From NCBI GenBank assembly GCA_038327195.1, contig JBBQKU010000006.1, positions 62,001 to 126,000 of the forward strand: a DNA stretch of 64,000 bases. The letters are read 5' to 3'. Below are positions 24,573 to 34,700 of this stretch, piece after piece. Origin of the DNA: UBA4416 sp038327195. Lineage in GTDB: Bacteria; Bacteroidota; Bacteroidia; B-17B0; Aurantibacillaceae. The notes under the pieces were generated by a model. The model was given only the letters and a program-made list of their open reading frames with translations, had not been told where the DNA came from and did no database searches. The position numbers were made by a program, and so were the translations under genes. Numbering within the stretch: the first letter of the stretch is position 1; the number at the start of each line of letters is the position of its first letter.

Positions 24573-26039
24573 TTATTTTTTATTTTTATTGTAAGCATTG
24601 TAATCATTGATGAGTGAAGAATACAATAACACTGCAATTTTTCGTGCACCTCCCGAACTAAAATGAATATAATCTTTTGCTCCAATCCCTAAATCAACCC
24701 AACTAACCATACTGTTTTTTCCACCCATGCAATTGTACATATCAAAAAAAGCGCAATTTGTTTCAAATGCAGTTTTTTTAATGGCATCGCGTAAATTTTC
24801 TAATTGGGGATGTGTTTCATATTCAGTCCCAACTTTCACACTCATATCTGCTGGGCCAATTACAAGTATAGATGCTTGAGGAGCTAATCTTTTTATGGTG
24901 AGAATTTGGGATTTTAAATAGTTGCCGAATTGTACTGTTTGTTCTTGTGTTTTAATATATGGAAGAGCATTACCGCCAAATTGAAGGATGATAAGTTTAG
25001 TATTAAGATGATCATAAAATTGTTTTAATTGCCCAAAATTTATTTGATTAAAAAAGGTTCCCGAACTGCCTCTCAAGCCCATATTATCAACCATAATTCC
25101 TTTCGAACCCTCTAAAGAAACCCCGTAAAAATCAGGACTATCTTTTCCCTTAAATTTAAATTCATGTAACAATGCGCCCTGATTTAAATTAAATTCTTTG
25201 ATGTTGAAATTTCCACCAGCTACTAAAGAATCAGAATTATTTAAAGAACCGTTTTCATAAAGTTCAATATGTGTTTTTGTTTGCGATCCGCCATAATATA
25301 ATTTTAATTTATTAAATGCCGCAGCGTTAGGGCCACCATTTTTACTTGTTACAACTTTTACCCAAGCTGTTTTATATTGTGAGCTATCAGACAATACACT
25401 GTAATTTGAAAACCGAGTGATATGTGCTAATGCCCCAAAATTGTTGTGTTTTACGCGCTTGTCTTTTCCAGTAAAAATTGTATATCTGTCCCATGTTGGA
25501 CTCCACGACAATTTATTAATAACGCTTGGTGCAACTGGCATAAATGATATTAATCCGGGACCTTCTCCTCCAAATTGTGCTTGAAGTTTTAATCTTAAAT
25601 AATCACTAATTCTATCTCCTTCAATTTGAGAATCACCATAATGTAAAACTCGAATACTTTTTGGTTCATTTGATATATTAGAAAGAGAATTAAAAAAATT
25701 AGCCATAGCACTTTTACCGTTATCATAATATTGTATGCTAGTATTAAGTTTTGCTAATGAATCTGTTGGCGTTAAAGTAACTTCAATCGTTGAATCGTTT
25801 AATGTAGGAACGTTTTCTTTTTCCTCAATTTCTTTTTCTTCACTATCCGCTAAAGCTATTATTTTTGAAATATCCTTTTTTAATGGCTTTTCAGACGGGA
25901 ATAATTCAGTATATGTTGGGAATTTGAGGCTTAATGATTGGGTCAGTTTAATGCCATCTTTCGGAAAAACAAAGCTAATGGTGCCAAGAACAACAATGGT
26001 TGAACTAAGAAATAATAAAGTATGAGCCGGTTTATGCAA
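24573..26039 (-). CDS. SGNH-hydrolase-like protein with N-terminal membrane anchor, first gene of the MBOAT operon
   Basis: The 488-residue product starts with one hydrophobic segment (TLLFLSSTIVVLGTISFVF), then a Glu/Lys-rich linker (residues about 60-90), then an SGNH-like fold: block I VLHYGDSQIEGDRISDYL with Ser137, the Gly/Asn block LIILQFGGNALPYI, and block V KDYIHFSSGGARKIA with Asp456 and His459. The catalytic triad is complete, unlike the neighbour where block I is altered. A beta-rich insert lies between blocks I and III. Both SGNH genes and the MBOAT gene are spaced 14-28 bases, so a single transcript is likely. The anchor would place it on the periplasmic face of the inner membrane. 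Confidence 0.82.
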   Translation of the reverse strand: MHKPAHTLLFLSSTIVVLGTISFVFPKDGIKLTQSLSLKFPTYTELFPSEKPLKKDISKIIALADSEEKEIEEKENVPTLNDSTIEVTLTPTDSLAKLNTSIQYYDNGKSAMANFFNSLSNISNEPKSIRVLHYGDSQIEGDRISDYLRLKLQAQFGGEGPGLISFMPVAPSVINKLSWSPTWDRYTIFTGKDKRVKHNNFGALAHITRFSNYSVLSDSSQYKTAWVKVVTSKNGGPNAAAFNKLKLYYGGSQTKTHIELYENGSLNNSDSLVAGGNFNIKEFNLNQGALLHEFKFKGKDSPDFYGVSLEGSKGIMVDNMGLRGSSGTFFNQINFGQLKQFYDHLNTKLIILQFGGNALPYIKTQEQTVQFGNYLKSQILTIKRLAPQASILVIGPADMSVKVGTEYETHPQLENLRDAIKKTAFETNCAFFDMYNCMGGKNSMVSWVDLGIGAKDYIHFSSGGARKIAVLLYSSLINDYNAYNKNKK

Positions 26040-26237
26040 TGGTTACTAATAAAACTACAAGATGCACAATACTTTAAGTTGAAACGTATGGCGTTTAAAT
26101 TAGTTTTTCACAATGGCAATGTAGATAACCTTCGTTTAACGGAATGGTTTTATTAGCTAAAAATTGACAAATTCTGAGGATTCTTTCCGAAAATTCTGTA
26201 TTTTTACAACCCTTATAATAAATTTAAATAAAGTAAA

Positions 26238-27578
26238 ATGAATATATCTAAAAAAGACATTAACGCATTAAATGCAGAGCTAAGTATTACCTTATCGCCA
26301 TCTGATTATGAAACTAAAGTAGAAAGCGCAATTAAAAAAGTTGCTGCAAAAGCTACATTACCTGGTTTTAGAGTTGGCAAAGTTCCTGTTAGTTTGGTAA
26401 AGAAACAATATGGTAAAGGAATTTTAGTTGAAGAAATAAATAAAATATTGAATTCAACCTTGCAATCATATATTACCGAAAACAATATTGATATTTTAGG
26501 TAATCCAATGCCCAAAGAAGATAATAATATTGATTTTGAAAAACAAACTGAATGGACATTCAATTATGAAGTTGGTTTAAGCCCTCAATTTGATTTAAAA
26601 CTTGATAATTCACAATCTTTCGAATACAATACTGTAAAGATTGACGATGAATTGGTTGAAAAATATTTAAAGGATGTAAAACGTAATTATGGTAAACCTT
26701 CGAATCCAGAAGTAGCTGCTGAATCTGATGTTTTATATATTGATATTGTTGAATTAGACGCTGATAATAATATTGTTGCTGGTGGTGTTTTTAAATCTAC
26801 TAGTATTGGTATTGATAGATTGAAAAATGAAGCTGTGAAAGCTAAGTTAACAGGAGCTACAGTAGATTCTAAATTTGTAATTAATGCAAATGATTTATAT
26901 GATTCTGCTGTTGATAAATCAATGTCATTAGGCATTGATAAAGAATTAGCAGAAGTCTTTAATGCTAATTTACAATTAACGGTTCGTAATATTGCTCGTA
27001 TGGAAGATGCTGACCTTAATCAAGAATTATTTGATAAATTATATGGTGCTGGCAACGTAAATTCTGAAGCAGAATTTAGAGATAAAATAAAAGCAGAATT
27101 AGCGTTAATGTTTACTCAAGACACAGATCGTAAATTTGTTGAAGGCGTTGAAAAAACATTAGTTTCAAAATTGAATATTACTTTGCCAGATGAGTTTTTA
27201 AAGCGTTGGTTAATGGCAGTTAATGAAAAACCATTAACGAAAGAGCAATTAGATACTGAATATCCAGCTTATGCAAATTCAATGAAATGGAAATTAATTG
27301 AAAATAAAATTATAAAAGGAAATAATATTACAGTTGATATTAATGAAGCAAAAGCAGAAGCAAGTAACTATGTTCGTTCTCAATATGCACGATATGGCCA
27401 AACTCCAGATGAAACAGAAGTAGCAAAAATTGCTGATTCTATTTTAGCAAAACGCGAAGAAGCTCAAAAAATATTTGAAGGCATTTATAGCAAAAAAGTA
27501 TTAGATGTTTTAAAAACGAGTTGTAAGTTAGAAAACAAAGAAGTAAGCTATAATGAATTTTTTGGCATTACTAGCTAA
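26238..27578 (+). CDS. tig: Trigger factor
   Basis: Trigger factor is the ribosome-bound chaperone that meets nascent chains. The 446 residues begin MNISKKDINALNAELSITLS and contain the ribosome-binding signature LPGFRVGKVPVSLVKKQYGK near residue 40. The middle FKBP-like domain is present but shortened and diverged, as in Bacteroidota, and the C-terminal helical arms follow (about residues 270-430). The start is the only ATG with a suitable place. It stands alone: upstream is a divergent operon, and downstream begins the KAS III operon 35 bases after the stop. The usual companions clpP and clpX are not here. Confidence 0.93.
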   Translation: MNISKKDINALNAELSITLSPSDYETKVESAIKKVAAKATLPGFRVGKVPVSLVKKQYGKGILVEEINKILNSTLQSYITENNIDILGNPMPKEDNNIDFEKQTEWTFNYEVGLSPQFDLKLDNSQSFEYNTVKIDDELVEKYLKDVKRNYGKPSNPEVAAESDVLYIDIVELDADNNIVAGGVFKSTSIGIDRLKNEAVKAKLTGATVDSKFVINANDLYDSAVDKSMSLGIDKELAEVFNANLQLTVRNIARMEDADLNQELFDKLYGAGNVNSEAEFRDKIKAELALMFTQDTDRKFVEGVEKTLVSKLNITLPDEFLKRWLMAVNEKPLTKEQLDTEYPAYANSMKWKLIENKIIKGNNITVDINEAKAEASNYVRSQYARYGQTPDETEVAKIADSILAKREEAQKIFEGIYSKKVLDVLKTSCKLENKEVSYNEFFGITS

Positions 27579-27613
27579 ACAATTTTAGTACTATAAGTGT
27601 TTAAATATTAATA

Positions 27614-28747
27614 ATGTCCGGAGTTTATATAACCAAAGTTTCAAAATTTTTGCCTAACGAGCCTATTTCAAATGATGAAATGGAATCTTATTTAGGTATG
27701 ATTGATGGCGTGCCTTCAAAGGGCAAGGCTTTAACTTTAAGGAATAATGGGATTAAAACACGTTATTATGCAATTGATAAATTGGGTAATTCAACTCATT
27801 CAAATGCAAAAATGACAGCACTAGCCATTGATAAATTAATGGATAGTGAATTTAATAAGTCAGACATCGAACTTTTAGCCTGCGGAACTACATCACCCGA
27901 TAATTTGTTGCCATCACATGCAGTTATGGTTCATGGCGAATTAAATTGTGGCCCTGTTGAATTAGTTTCGACAGCTGGCGCTTGTTGCACAAGTATGCAA
28001 GCCTTAAAATATAGTTATAATTCTATTTTAGCAGGGAGCACAACCAATGCCATTGTTACTGGCTCCGAAAAACTTTCATCATTAATGATCGCTGAACACT
28101 TCGAAAAAGAAACAGAACGTCTTTTAGAAATGGATAAAAATCCTATTATTTCATTCGAGAAAGATTTTTTAAGATGGATGTTATCTGATGGAGCAAGTGC
28201 TTTATTATTAGAATCAAAACCAAGAAAATCTATTTCGTTAAAAATAGAATGGATTGAAATAAAATCTTTTGCTAACCAAGTTGAAACTTGTATGTATGCG
28301 GGCGCTGATAAACTCGAAGATGGCAGTACAAAAGGCTGGAAGGAGTTTTCTTCAAATGAATGGTTAAATAAATCCATATTTGCTTTTAAGCAAGATGTAA
28401 AACTGTTAGGAAAAGAAATTGTTCCAATAGGAACAAAATATTTAAAGGACATTTTAGACAAAAAAGGTTTTGATGTTTCTACAATTGATTATTTTTTACC
28501 ACACCTTTCCTCAGAAGTATTTAGAGGGAAAATTGCTGAGGAAATTTTAAAATATAATATTGATATTCCTCAAGAAAAATGGTTTACTAATCTCTCAAAA
28601 TTAGGGAACATAGGTTCAGGATCAATCTTTTTGATGATTGAAGAATTAATGAATTCAGGAAAGCTGAAATCGGGACAAAAAATATTATTAATGATTCCCG
28701 AAAGTGCACGCTTTACCTATGCATATAGTTTACTAACAGTTTGCTAA
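27614..28747 (+). CDS. 3-oxoacyl-ACP synthase III family protein (KAS III-like)
   Basis: The 377-residue enzyme has the FabH-type thiolase fold with triad candidates: Cys124 or Cys125 in STAGACCTSMQAL, His in YFLPHLSSEVF and Asn in KLGNIGSGSIFLM. Such enzymes condense an acyl-CoA or acyl-ACP starter with malonyl-ACP. The N-terminus (ITKVSKFLPNEPISNDEMES) and the region TRYYAIDKLGNSTHSNAKM are typical of specialised, not housekeeping, FabH paralogues. It is followed after 10 bases by an unknown gene and then a BtrH-domain gene, a trio I associate with Bacteroidota polyketide or aryl-lipid loci (flexirubin-like). That link is by memory of neighbourhood, and no aromatic ring-forming gene is in this window. 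Confidence 0.85.
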   Translation: MSGVYITKVSKFLPNEPISNDEMESYLGMIDGVPSKGKALTLRNNGIKTRYYAIDKLGNSTHSNAKMTALAIDKLMDSEFNKSDIELLACGTTSPDNLLPSHAVMVHGELNCGPVELVSTAGACCTSMQALKYSYNSILAGSTTNAIVTGSEKLSSLMIAEHFEKETERLLEMDKNPIISFEKDFLRWMLSDGASALLLESKPRKSISLKIEWIEIKSFANQVETCMYAGADKLEDGSTKGWKEFSSNEWLNKSIFAFKQDVKLLGKEIVPIGTKYLKDILDKKGFDVSTIDYFLPHLSSEVFRGKIAEEILKYNIDIPQEKWFTNLSKLGNIGSGSIFLMIEELMNSGKLKSGQKILLMIPESARFTYAYSLLTVC

Positions 28748-28757
28748 TTTACATATC

Positions 28758-29156
28758 ATGAAAAAAGAAGATGTTCCTCAAGATCCCTCTGCGCTTGTTG
28801 GTGTAACTCGTGATGTGTGTTATGTTAAAGATGATAAGGGTAATTATACAACTGATTTAAGTATAGGTTGGGATGTAAAAAAACAAGCTTTAGATAATGC
28901 TTGGGAGGATATTAATGAGCGAGTTGTAGAGGCTGCTATTCTGGTTAAAAAAGGAGAAAAAAGTCCTATATATTATTTTATGGAATTACGCTTAATGGAC
29001 TTGCCAGTTTTAGCTGGTTACACAGGATTTTGGCAATTTAACATTAAAAGACATTTTAAGCCATCAGTTTTTAAAAACTTAAATGAGAAACAGTTGTTGT
29101 CTTATTCAAAAGCATTTGATATTACAATTGACGAATTAAAAAATTTTAATGGCTAA
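28758..29156 (+). CDS. Conserved-context protein of unknown function (132 aa)
   Basis: The 132-residue product carries no signal peptide or membrane segment. It starts MKKEDVPQDPSALVGVTRDV, has a middle with WEDINERVVEAAILVKKGEK and IYYFMELRLMDLPVLAGYTG, and ends in a helix pair LNEKQLLSYSKAFDITIDEL. The family is not recognised by name; its place between the KAS III-like gene (10 bases upstream) and the BtrH gene (8-base overlap) argues that it helps the same pathway, perhaps as a scaffold or a carrier-handling protein. The tail resembles half of a helix-turn-helix, but I would not call it DNA-binding. Confidence 0.7.
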   Translation: MKKEDVPQDPSALVGVTRDVCYVKDDKGNYTTDLSIGWDVKKQALDNAWEDINERVVEAAILVKKGEKSPIYYFMELRLMDLPVLAGYTGFWQFNIKRHFKPSVFKNLNEKQLLSYSKAFDITIDELKNFNG

Positions 29157-30171
29157 CTTAATTTTACCCTACCAACATATACAAACGGCACATTGCGAAA
29201 ACGGTGTTGCAACTGGCTTACTTAAACATCATGGATTAGATTTTATGACCGAACCATTAATGTTTGGCTTAGGCTCTGGAATTTTTTATATACACATTCC
29301 TTTTTTAATGGTAAATAATGGTCCTGCAATTTCTTATAGAAGTATGCCGGGTTGGATATTTAGTAGAACAAGCAAATTATTAGGAATAAAGGTTAATCGT
29401 AGAAAATTTAATTCTGAAAAAGACGCTGTAGAGTATTTAGACAATCAGTTAAAACTTGGAAATCCAGTTGGTTGCCAAGTTGGAGTTTATAATTTACCTT
29501 ATTTTCCATCCGAATATCGTTTTCATTTTAATGCACATAATTTAGTTGTTTATGGAAAAGAAAATGGAAATTATTTAGTAAGTGATCCTGTTATGGAAAC
29601 AGTAACTTCACTTACAGAAAAGGATATGTTAAAGGTTCGATTTGCAAAAGGACCTTTAGCGCCAAATGGACATGTTTATTATCCCGAAAATGTAAAGAAA
29701 GTTTCAAAAGAACAAATTCAAGTTGCTATAAAAAAAGCAATGAAACGTTCTGCATTTGATATGTTAAGCATACCAGGGCCAATTTGCGGAGTTGATGGAA
29801 TAAATTATACAGCAAGGCAAATTCGAAAATGGAGAGATAAATTGGGGCCAAAAAAAGCTGCTTTATATTTAGGACAAATTGTTAGAATGCAGGAAGAAAT
29901 TGGAACAGGTGGTGGTGGATTTCGTTTTTTATATGCAGCATTTTTAGAACAAGCTTATGGATACATTCCAAATGATGAGTTATTAAAATTATCAGATGAG
30001 TTTACTAAAGTTGGTGATTTATGGAGAGCAAGTGCAATAAATATGGGACGAATATATAAAGGGAGATTAAATAATCAAATAGATTACGAGCAATCTGCTG
30101 ATATGCTTGACGAGATTGCTGAATTAGAACGACAAGCCTTTAAAAAAATCAGGAAGTTAAAATTAGATTAA
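29149..30171 (+). CDS. BtrH N-terminal domain protein, probable acyltransferase
   Basis: The 340-residue protein resembles BtrH, the butirosin enzyme that transfers an acyl group from a carrier protein to an acceptor amine. Cys16 in QTAHCENGVATGLLKHHGLD is the likely nucleophile, and a His (YRFHFNAHNLVVYG) and Asp (YLVSDPVME) downstream complete a papain-like triad. The N-terminal 160 residues are this domain; the remainder is helical (QVAIKKAMKRSAFDMLSIPG, GTGGGGFRFLYAAFLEQAYG). The start overlaps the stop of the previous gene by 8 bases, showing coupled translation. With KAS III it may build and then release or transfer an acyl chain. The acceptor is unknown. Confidence 0.8.
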   Translation: MANLILPYQHIQTAHCENGVATGLLKHHGLDFMTEPLMFGLGSGIFYIHIPFLMVNNGPAISYRSMPGWIFSRTSKLLGIKVNRRKFNSEKDAVEYLDNQLKLGNPVGCQVGVYNLPYFPSEYRFHFNAHNLVVYGKENGNYLVSDPVMETVTSLTEKDMLKVRFAKGPLAPNGHVYYPENVKKVSKEQIQVAIKKAMKRSAFDMLSIPGPICGVDGINYTARQIRKWRDKLGPKKAALYLGQIVRMQEEIGTGGGGFRFLYAAFLEQAYGYIPNDELLKLSDEFTKVGDLWRASAINMGRIYKGRLNNQIDYEQSADMLDEIAELERQAFKKIRKLKLD

Positions 30172-30293
30172 CTGTCACTAAACCCTTTTAAACACAAGGA
30201 TTGTAATACAACCGCTCATCATAATTTTTTAGTATTCTTGTTATATATAATTTTATTAATGTACATTAGTAAAACTAAACTAATATACAAATT

Positions 30294-31259
30294 ATGTCTA
30301 CTAAAAAACCTCAGTTAACTTCGGTTAATTTTATTACCACACTTTTATTTGGTGCTTTTTTAAGCATGTGTTTTCAATCAACAGGTCAGGTTACTGAAAA
30401 GAACTACCGTGTATTTTCTGTTAAACAAAATAAAGAAGTTCCTTTAAGCACTATTATTGAGGATATGAAAAACTTTGATGTTCTTTTTTATGGCGAAGAG
30501 CATAATGATTCTGTTACTCATTATTTAGAAAAAACAATTTTCGAAATGCTTTATAAAAGCTATTCAAACAACATGGCACTTTCAATGGAAATGTTTGAGA
30601 GAGATGCTCAAGTTGTAATGAATGAATACCTTAAATTTGATATTCGCGAGAAAAACTTTAAGAAAGATGCCCGTGTTTGGAGCAACTACAGAGATTACAG
30701 GCCAATGGTTGAATTTGCAAAAACTAACAATCTTGATGTTGTTTGTGCAAACGCACCAAGTAGATATACAAACTTAGTAGGTAGAAAAGGACAAAAAGCA
30801 TTAATAGAATTACCCGCTGATTCAAAAAAGTTTTTTGCACCAGTTCCTTATGATACAGCAACAGGAAAATATTATGATAAATTAATGGGGCTTTCAAATC
30901 ATACTCCTGTTTCAAAAGTTGACACTGCTGCAAAAAAACCTGCGGCAATGCCCTCAATGGGAGGATACAATTTAATTATGGGACAATCATTGTGGGATGC
31001 AACAATGGCATATTCTATTTTTGAATATTTGAAAAAAAATGCGACTAAAAAAGTAATGCAAGTAAACGGAAGATTTCATAGCGATGAAGGTTTTGCAGTA
31101 GTTGCACAATTAAAAAAATATAGTCCAAAAACAAAGTCACTAATTATATCTTCTGGTTCAGACGAAACGTTTCCTAATATAGATTGGAGTAAGCACAAAG
31201 ATCAAGGAGATTATATAATTATGACAGATCCTAGTGTACCAAGAACATATAAAGACTAA
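30294..31259 (+). CDS. ChaN/DUF399-family protein
   Basis: The 321-residue product has a membrane-targeting segment (LLFGAFLSMCFQSTGQVTEK) and the ChaN-like core: FDVLFYGEEHNDSVTHYLEK, ALSMEMFERDAQVVMNEYLK and VVCANAPSRYTN, close to the haem-binding ChaN lipoprotein and Tiki-type metal-dependent proteins, with conserved Glu-His in GEEH and Glu in EMFE. ChaN binds haem in Campylobacter; in other bacteria the role is less clear. The Cys in LSMCFQS has Met, not Gly or Ala, before it, so lipidation is uncertain. It stands alone, with a terminator at 31297-31328 just downstream. Confidence 0.82.
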   Translation: MSTKKPQLTSVNFITTLLFGAFLSMCFQSTGQVTEKNYRVFSVKQNKEVPLSTIIEDMKNFDVLFYGEEHNDSVTHYLEKTIFEMLYKSYSNNMALSMEMFERDAQVVMNEYLKFDIREKNFKKDARVWSNYRDYRPMVEFAKTNNLDVVCANAPSRYTNLVGRKGQKALIELPADSKKFFAPVPYDTATGKYYDKLMGLSNHTPVSKVDTAAKKPAAMPSMGGYNLIMGQSLWDATMAYSIFEYLKKNATKKVMQVNGRFHSDEGFAVVAQLKKYSPKTKSLIISSGSDETFPNIDWSKHKDQGDYIIMTDPSVPRTYKD

Positions 31260-31296
31260 TTTTTAGCTAAAATTTTATATACCAGTTATATATTGT

Positions 31297-31328
31297 AACC
31301 TCTTCAGATAATTCTGGAGAGGTTTTTT
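31297..31328 (+). terminator. Rho-independent terminator of the ChaN-like gene
   Basis: AACCTCTTCAG pairs with CTGGAGAGGTT (one mismatch) around a short loop, followed by a run of six T from 31323. It lies 38 bases after the stop. Confidence 0.8.
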
Positions 31329-31721
31329 ATTGATTGATATTTAAATAGTTGAGAAAGTTCATTAATTAAAACCAACACAATCATATAAACTTGAGCTTAT
31401 ATTAATGTCTTAGCTATCTGTATATGAATATACTAAAATAACAATGCTGTTAAGTTTTCATAGTTCAAACCTAACTATAGACGTTTTTATTCAGTTTATA
31501 GCATCATCTTAGTTGGAAACAATGAATTGTTATATTTGTTCGTATAAGCTATTTCAATATGTAATACCAATTACAATTATTTCAATTAAAAAAACAATTA
31601 ATAATTGGTTATGCCGATACTACATAAAAATGGTACAATGAGGCTTTGCTATAATTAGACCGTGGTAGATATGTATTCGATTTTAAATGGAGTTGTTAAG
31701 ACTTATTCGCATTTATAAAAT
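31329..31721. other. Noncoding gap between two terminators
   Basis: About 390 bases lie between the terminators of the ChaN-like gene and the T9SS cargo gene. The only structure I can point to is a partial inverted repeat with arms ACCAATTA (31565-31572) and TAATTGGT (31601-31608). I see no open frame, RNA gene or promoter that I can support. Confidence 0.4.
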
Positions 31722-31752
31722 AAAAAAACCTCGCTAAAAGCAAGGTTTTTTT
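31722..31752 (-). terminator. Bidirectional terminator after the T9SS cargo gene
   Basis: AAAAAAACCTCGC (31722-31734), a loop, and GCAAGGTTTTTTT (31740-31752) form a hairpin with A and T runs on both sides. On the minus strand it follows the stop of the gene at 31772. Confidence 0.8.
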
Positions 31753-31771
31753 AAAGTTATTATTATTTGGA

Positions 31772-34700
31772 TTATTTATGATAAACAGTTACAAAACCAT
31801 TGTGTTTTTTATCATCTGGTACGTCTAATATATAGAAGAAGGTTCCATCAGATACGCCATCAGCCTTCCATTCATTGTTATAATTAGAGTTTTCATATAC
31901 TTTTCTGCCCCATCTATCAAAAATAGTCAAATTAGAATTAGGATGATGTTCAATGTTTTTAATAGAAAATAGTTCATTAACACCATCACCATTAGGAGTA
32001 ATAACATTTGGAATTTCAACTGAACAAGGTGGTAATACTGTAATAACTTCAAAAGCATTTCTTGTATAACTACAACTATCAATTACACTTGCTGTAATAG
32101 TATAAGTTCCTTCAGTTGCTGGACTAATATAACTTAAGTTTTGTGTATTTGAAATTGAACCAGCAACTCCATAAATAAACCAATTGAAATTATAATTTGG
32201 ATATCCGCCACTTGCAATGCTTGACAATGTAAATGGTGTATTAGCACAAGTTTTAGATGAATCTAAAATCGATATGGCTAAATCATCAACAAAGTTTTTT
32301 ATCACAATCGTATCACTAGTTGGAATTGCACAGACACCATTTACAGTAACAACTAATGTTGTTGTAACATTTGAATTTGCTGAATAACTAGATCCTGTTC
32401 CAATTGACACAGGGCTTGGTAATGCAGTCCAATTATATGAGTAAGGTGACCCTGTATTTCCTGGCGTTGTAGAACCAACTCCAGTTGTTATTACATAAGC
32501 TTTATTTAAACACTTCGTAACATCTTGCAACGGCGAAATAAGCAAATTTGCTTTTGGCATCACTGTAATTGTTATGGTTTTAGTGTCTGGGGCACCAGGA
32601 CATGGCGACGTGCCTGTAACAATATAAGAGTTAGTCCCAATGGCTGGAGGAGTTACTGAAATTGATTGAGTATTTGCAATTGGCAATAAACCGCCAATTT
32701 GATAATAAGACCAATTATAGTTAACAGCGCCAGTTGCAGATAAGTTTAAAGTACTTCCTTCACATATGATTGATGATGTTGGAACAGTTGTCATATTAAT
32801 TATACTCGATGGGTAAAGAATTGCTACTGTTTGAGTTGCAGTACATAATCCTTGTGGATTTGTTACAGTAATTGTATATATAGTAGGAACATTACCTAAT
32901 GGTGGAGCAGTAAAAGTTGGCACTACTTTTATAGAATCATTTGCATAACTAGTTGTGATTGTACCGTTAGAAGAAACGGCAACAGTATAAGCACTAGCTG
33001 GTAAAACTGACCCGCAATAACCGAAGCGCATATTTGGTAACATGTTTGCTCCGCTTACCATCGCACCACTATTATTTGCTAATTGAGGGCCTGCGCAAAC
33101 CGGTGCAGCGTCCTCTCTATATAACATTGTAGAGATATATGGCATTTGTTTTAATTCTACAGAAACGTTGTTATTCCATGTAAAAGCTGTATTCATTCCA
33201 AAACAAACTTCAATTAATACATTTGAAATACCGTCCCATACGTAACTTTGTGTAAAGTTATGTGTAACCCAACCAGTTGCCACTGGCTGAGATGCTGTTG
33301 AGTAAACAGTTGTTAAGCCACCAATAAAAGCAGTAGGAGTAATGCCAGCATTTGGCAAATCATTTAAAGGCGAACAACCCATTTTTATACTAAAATTTGG
33401 GTAACTCGTTATACTTGTATTTAAATTTAAAACATTAAACGCTAAGCTTGAAATTTTTCCAGCTGTAATACCGGCTGCGTTTAAATCAGCTTTTCTAACT
33501 AAAAACTGGTGCTTAGCATAAGTATAAAAATTCCCATAAGGTGTAGGGTATGATGTAGAACTATTTGAAGTAAATGGGCCAGTATTAAACAATTGAGTTG
33601 CTGGACCCGAACATAACGAAGGATCTAATCCACAAACCGCAGGACCTGAAGTTGCACCAAAGTTTAAATAAACTTTTGCTGTATCTGTTGGGAAACACAA
33701 CACGGTGTTGGTTGCAGTTACTGTAAAGTTTGTTGGTATTGTTGAAATAGTAAATGTATTGTTATAAATACAGACACCATCATTAATTACAGCGGTATAT
33801 ACACCAACTGCTAAAGGAGAAACGGTTACAAGTGTAGAACCTGTTGTCGTATTTAATACAACCGTTGGGCCTCCAGGACCAGTTACGTAATAATTATATG
33901 GAGCAGGAAACGTTGTGTTTAAAGATAAACTAGCCGATCCGTTAGTATTGCCAGGACAAACATTAGCAATATTTGATAAAAATGCCGTACCTCCAGGTAT
34001 AGATGTTAAAGTGTATTTAACCGAATCTTTACATCCAGAAGCATTAGTGTAAACCAACGTATACACATTACCAGCTATAGCAGATGGAATATATAAAGTA
34101 TCATTAGTTCCAACTGGTGCAGGAATTAGTGTTTGTGATAGCGCTGGGCCGCCAAACCATTGGAAACCGGAACCCCCAACAATTGGAATAAATGCAGATG
34201 TTCCACAGAATGGCTTGTTTTGTACGGTAAAAAATGGAGGAGATACACCGACGACAATATTAGCAGAAGCTAAACCACAGGTTGTGGATGCAACTAATAC
34301 ACTATAGGACCCAGGAGATAAACCTGTGGCGGTTTGACCTGTTCCTACGACGGAACCAGTAGTTGGCCCAGAAGTACTAGTCCATGTATAGGTATAAATA
34401 CCATTACTACCACTAGCTAATACAGTTGCACTACCAGAATTGCCTCCAGCACAAGAACTAGTTGCGTTTATATTAATAATTGAAACAGTTGTTAATTTAA
34501 TTGTATCTGTAAGTGTTACCGTACAGCCACCTGGTGAAACCATCTGAACAGTATAAACTTCTCCTGGAGTTGCTGGATTTGCAATTAAAGTGTCATTTGT
34601 TCCTCCAACAACAGGAACTCCTAAAGGAGTAAACCATTGATATTGTGAAAAGCCCGGAGGTGCAACTAAAGTAGCAAATGTTGTTCCTGAGCACATGTTT

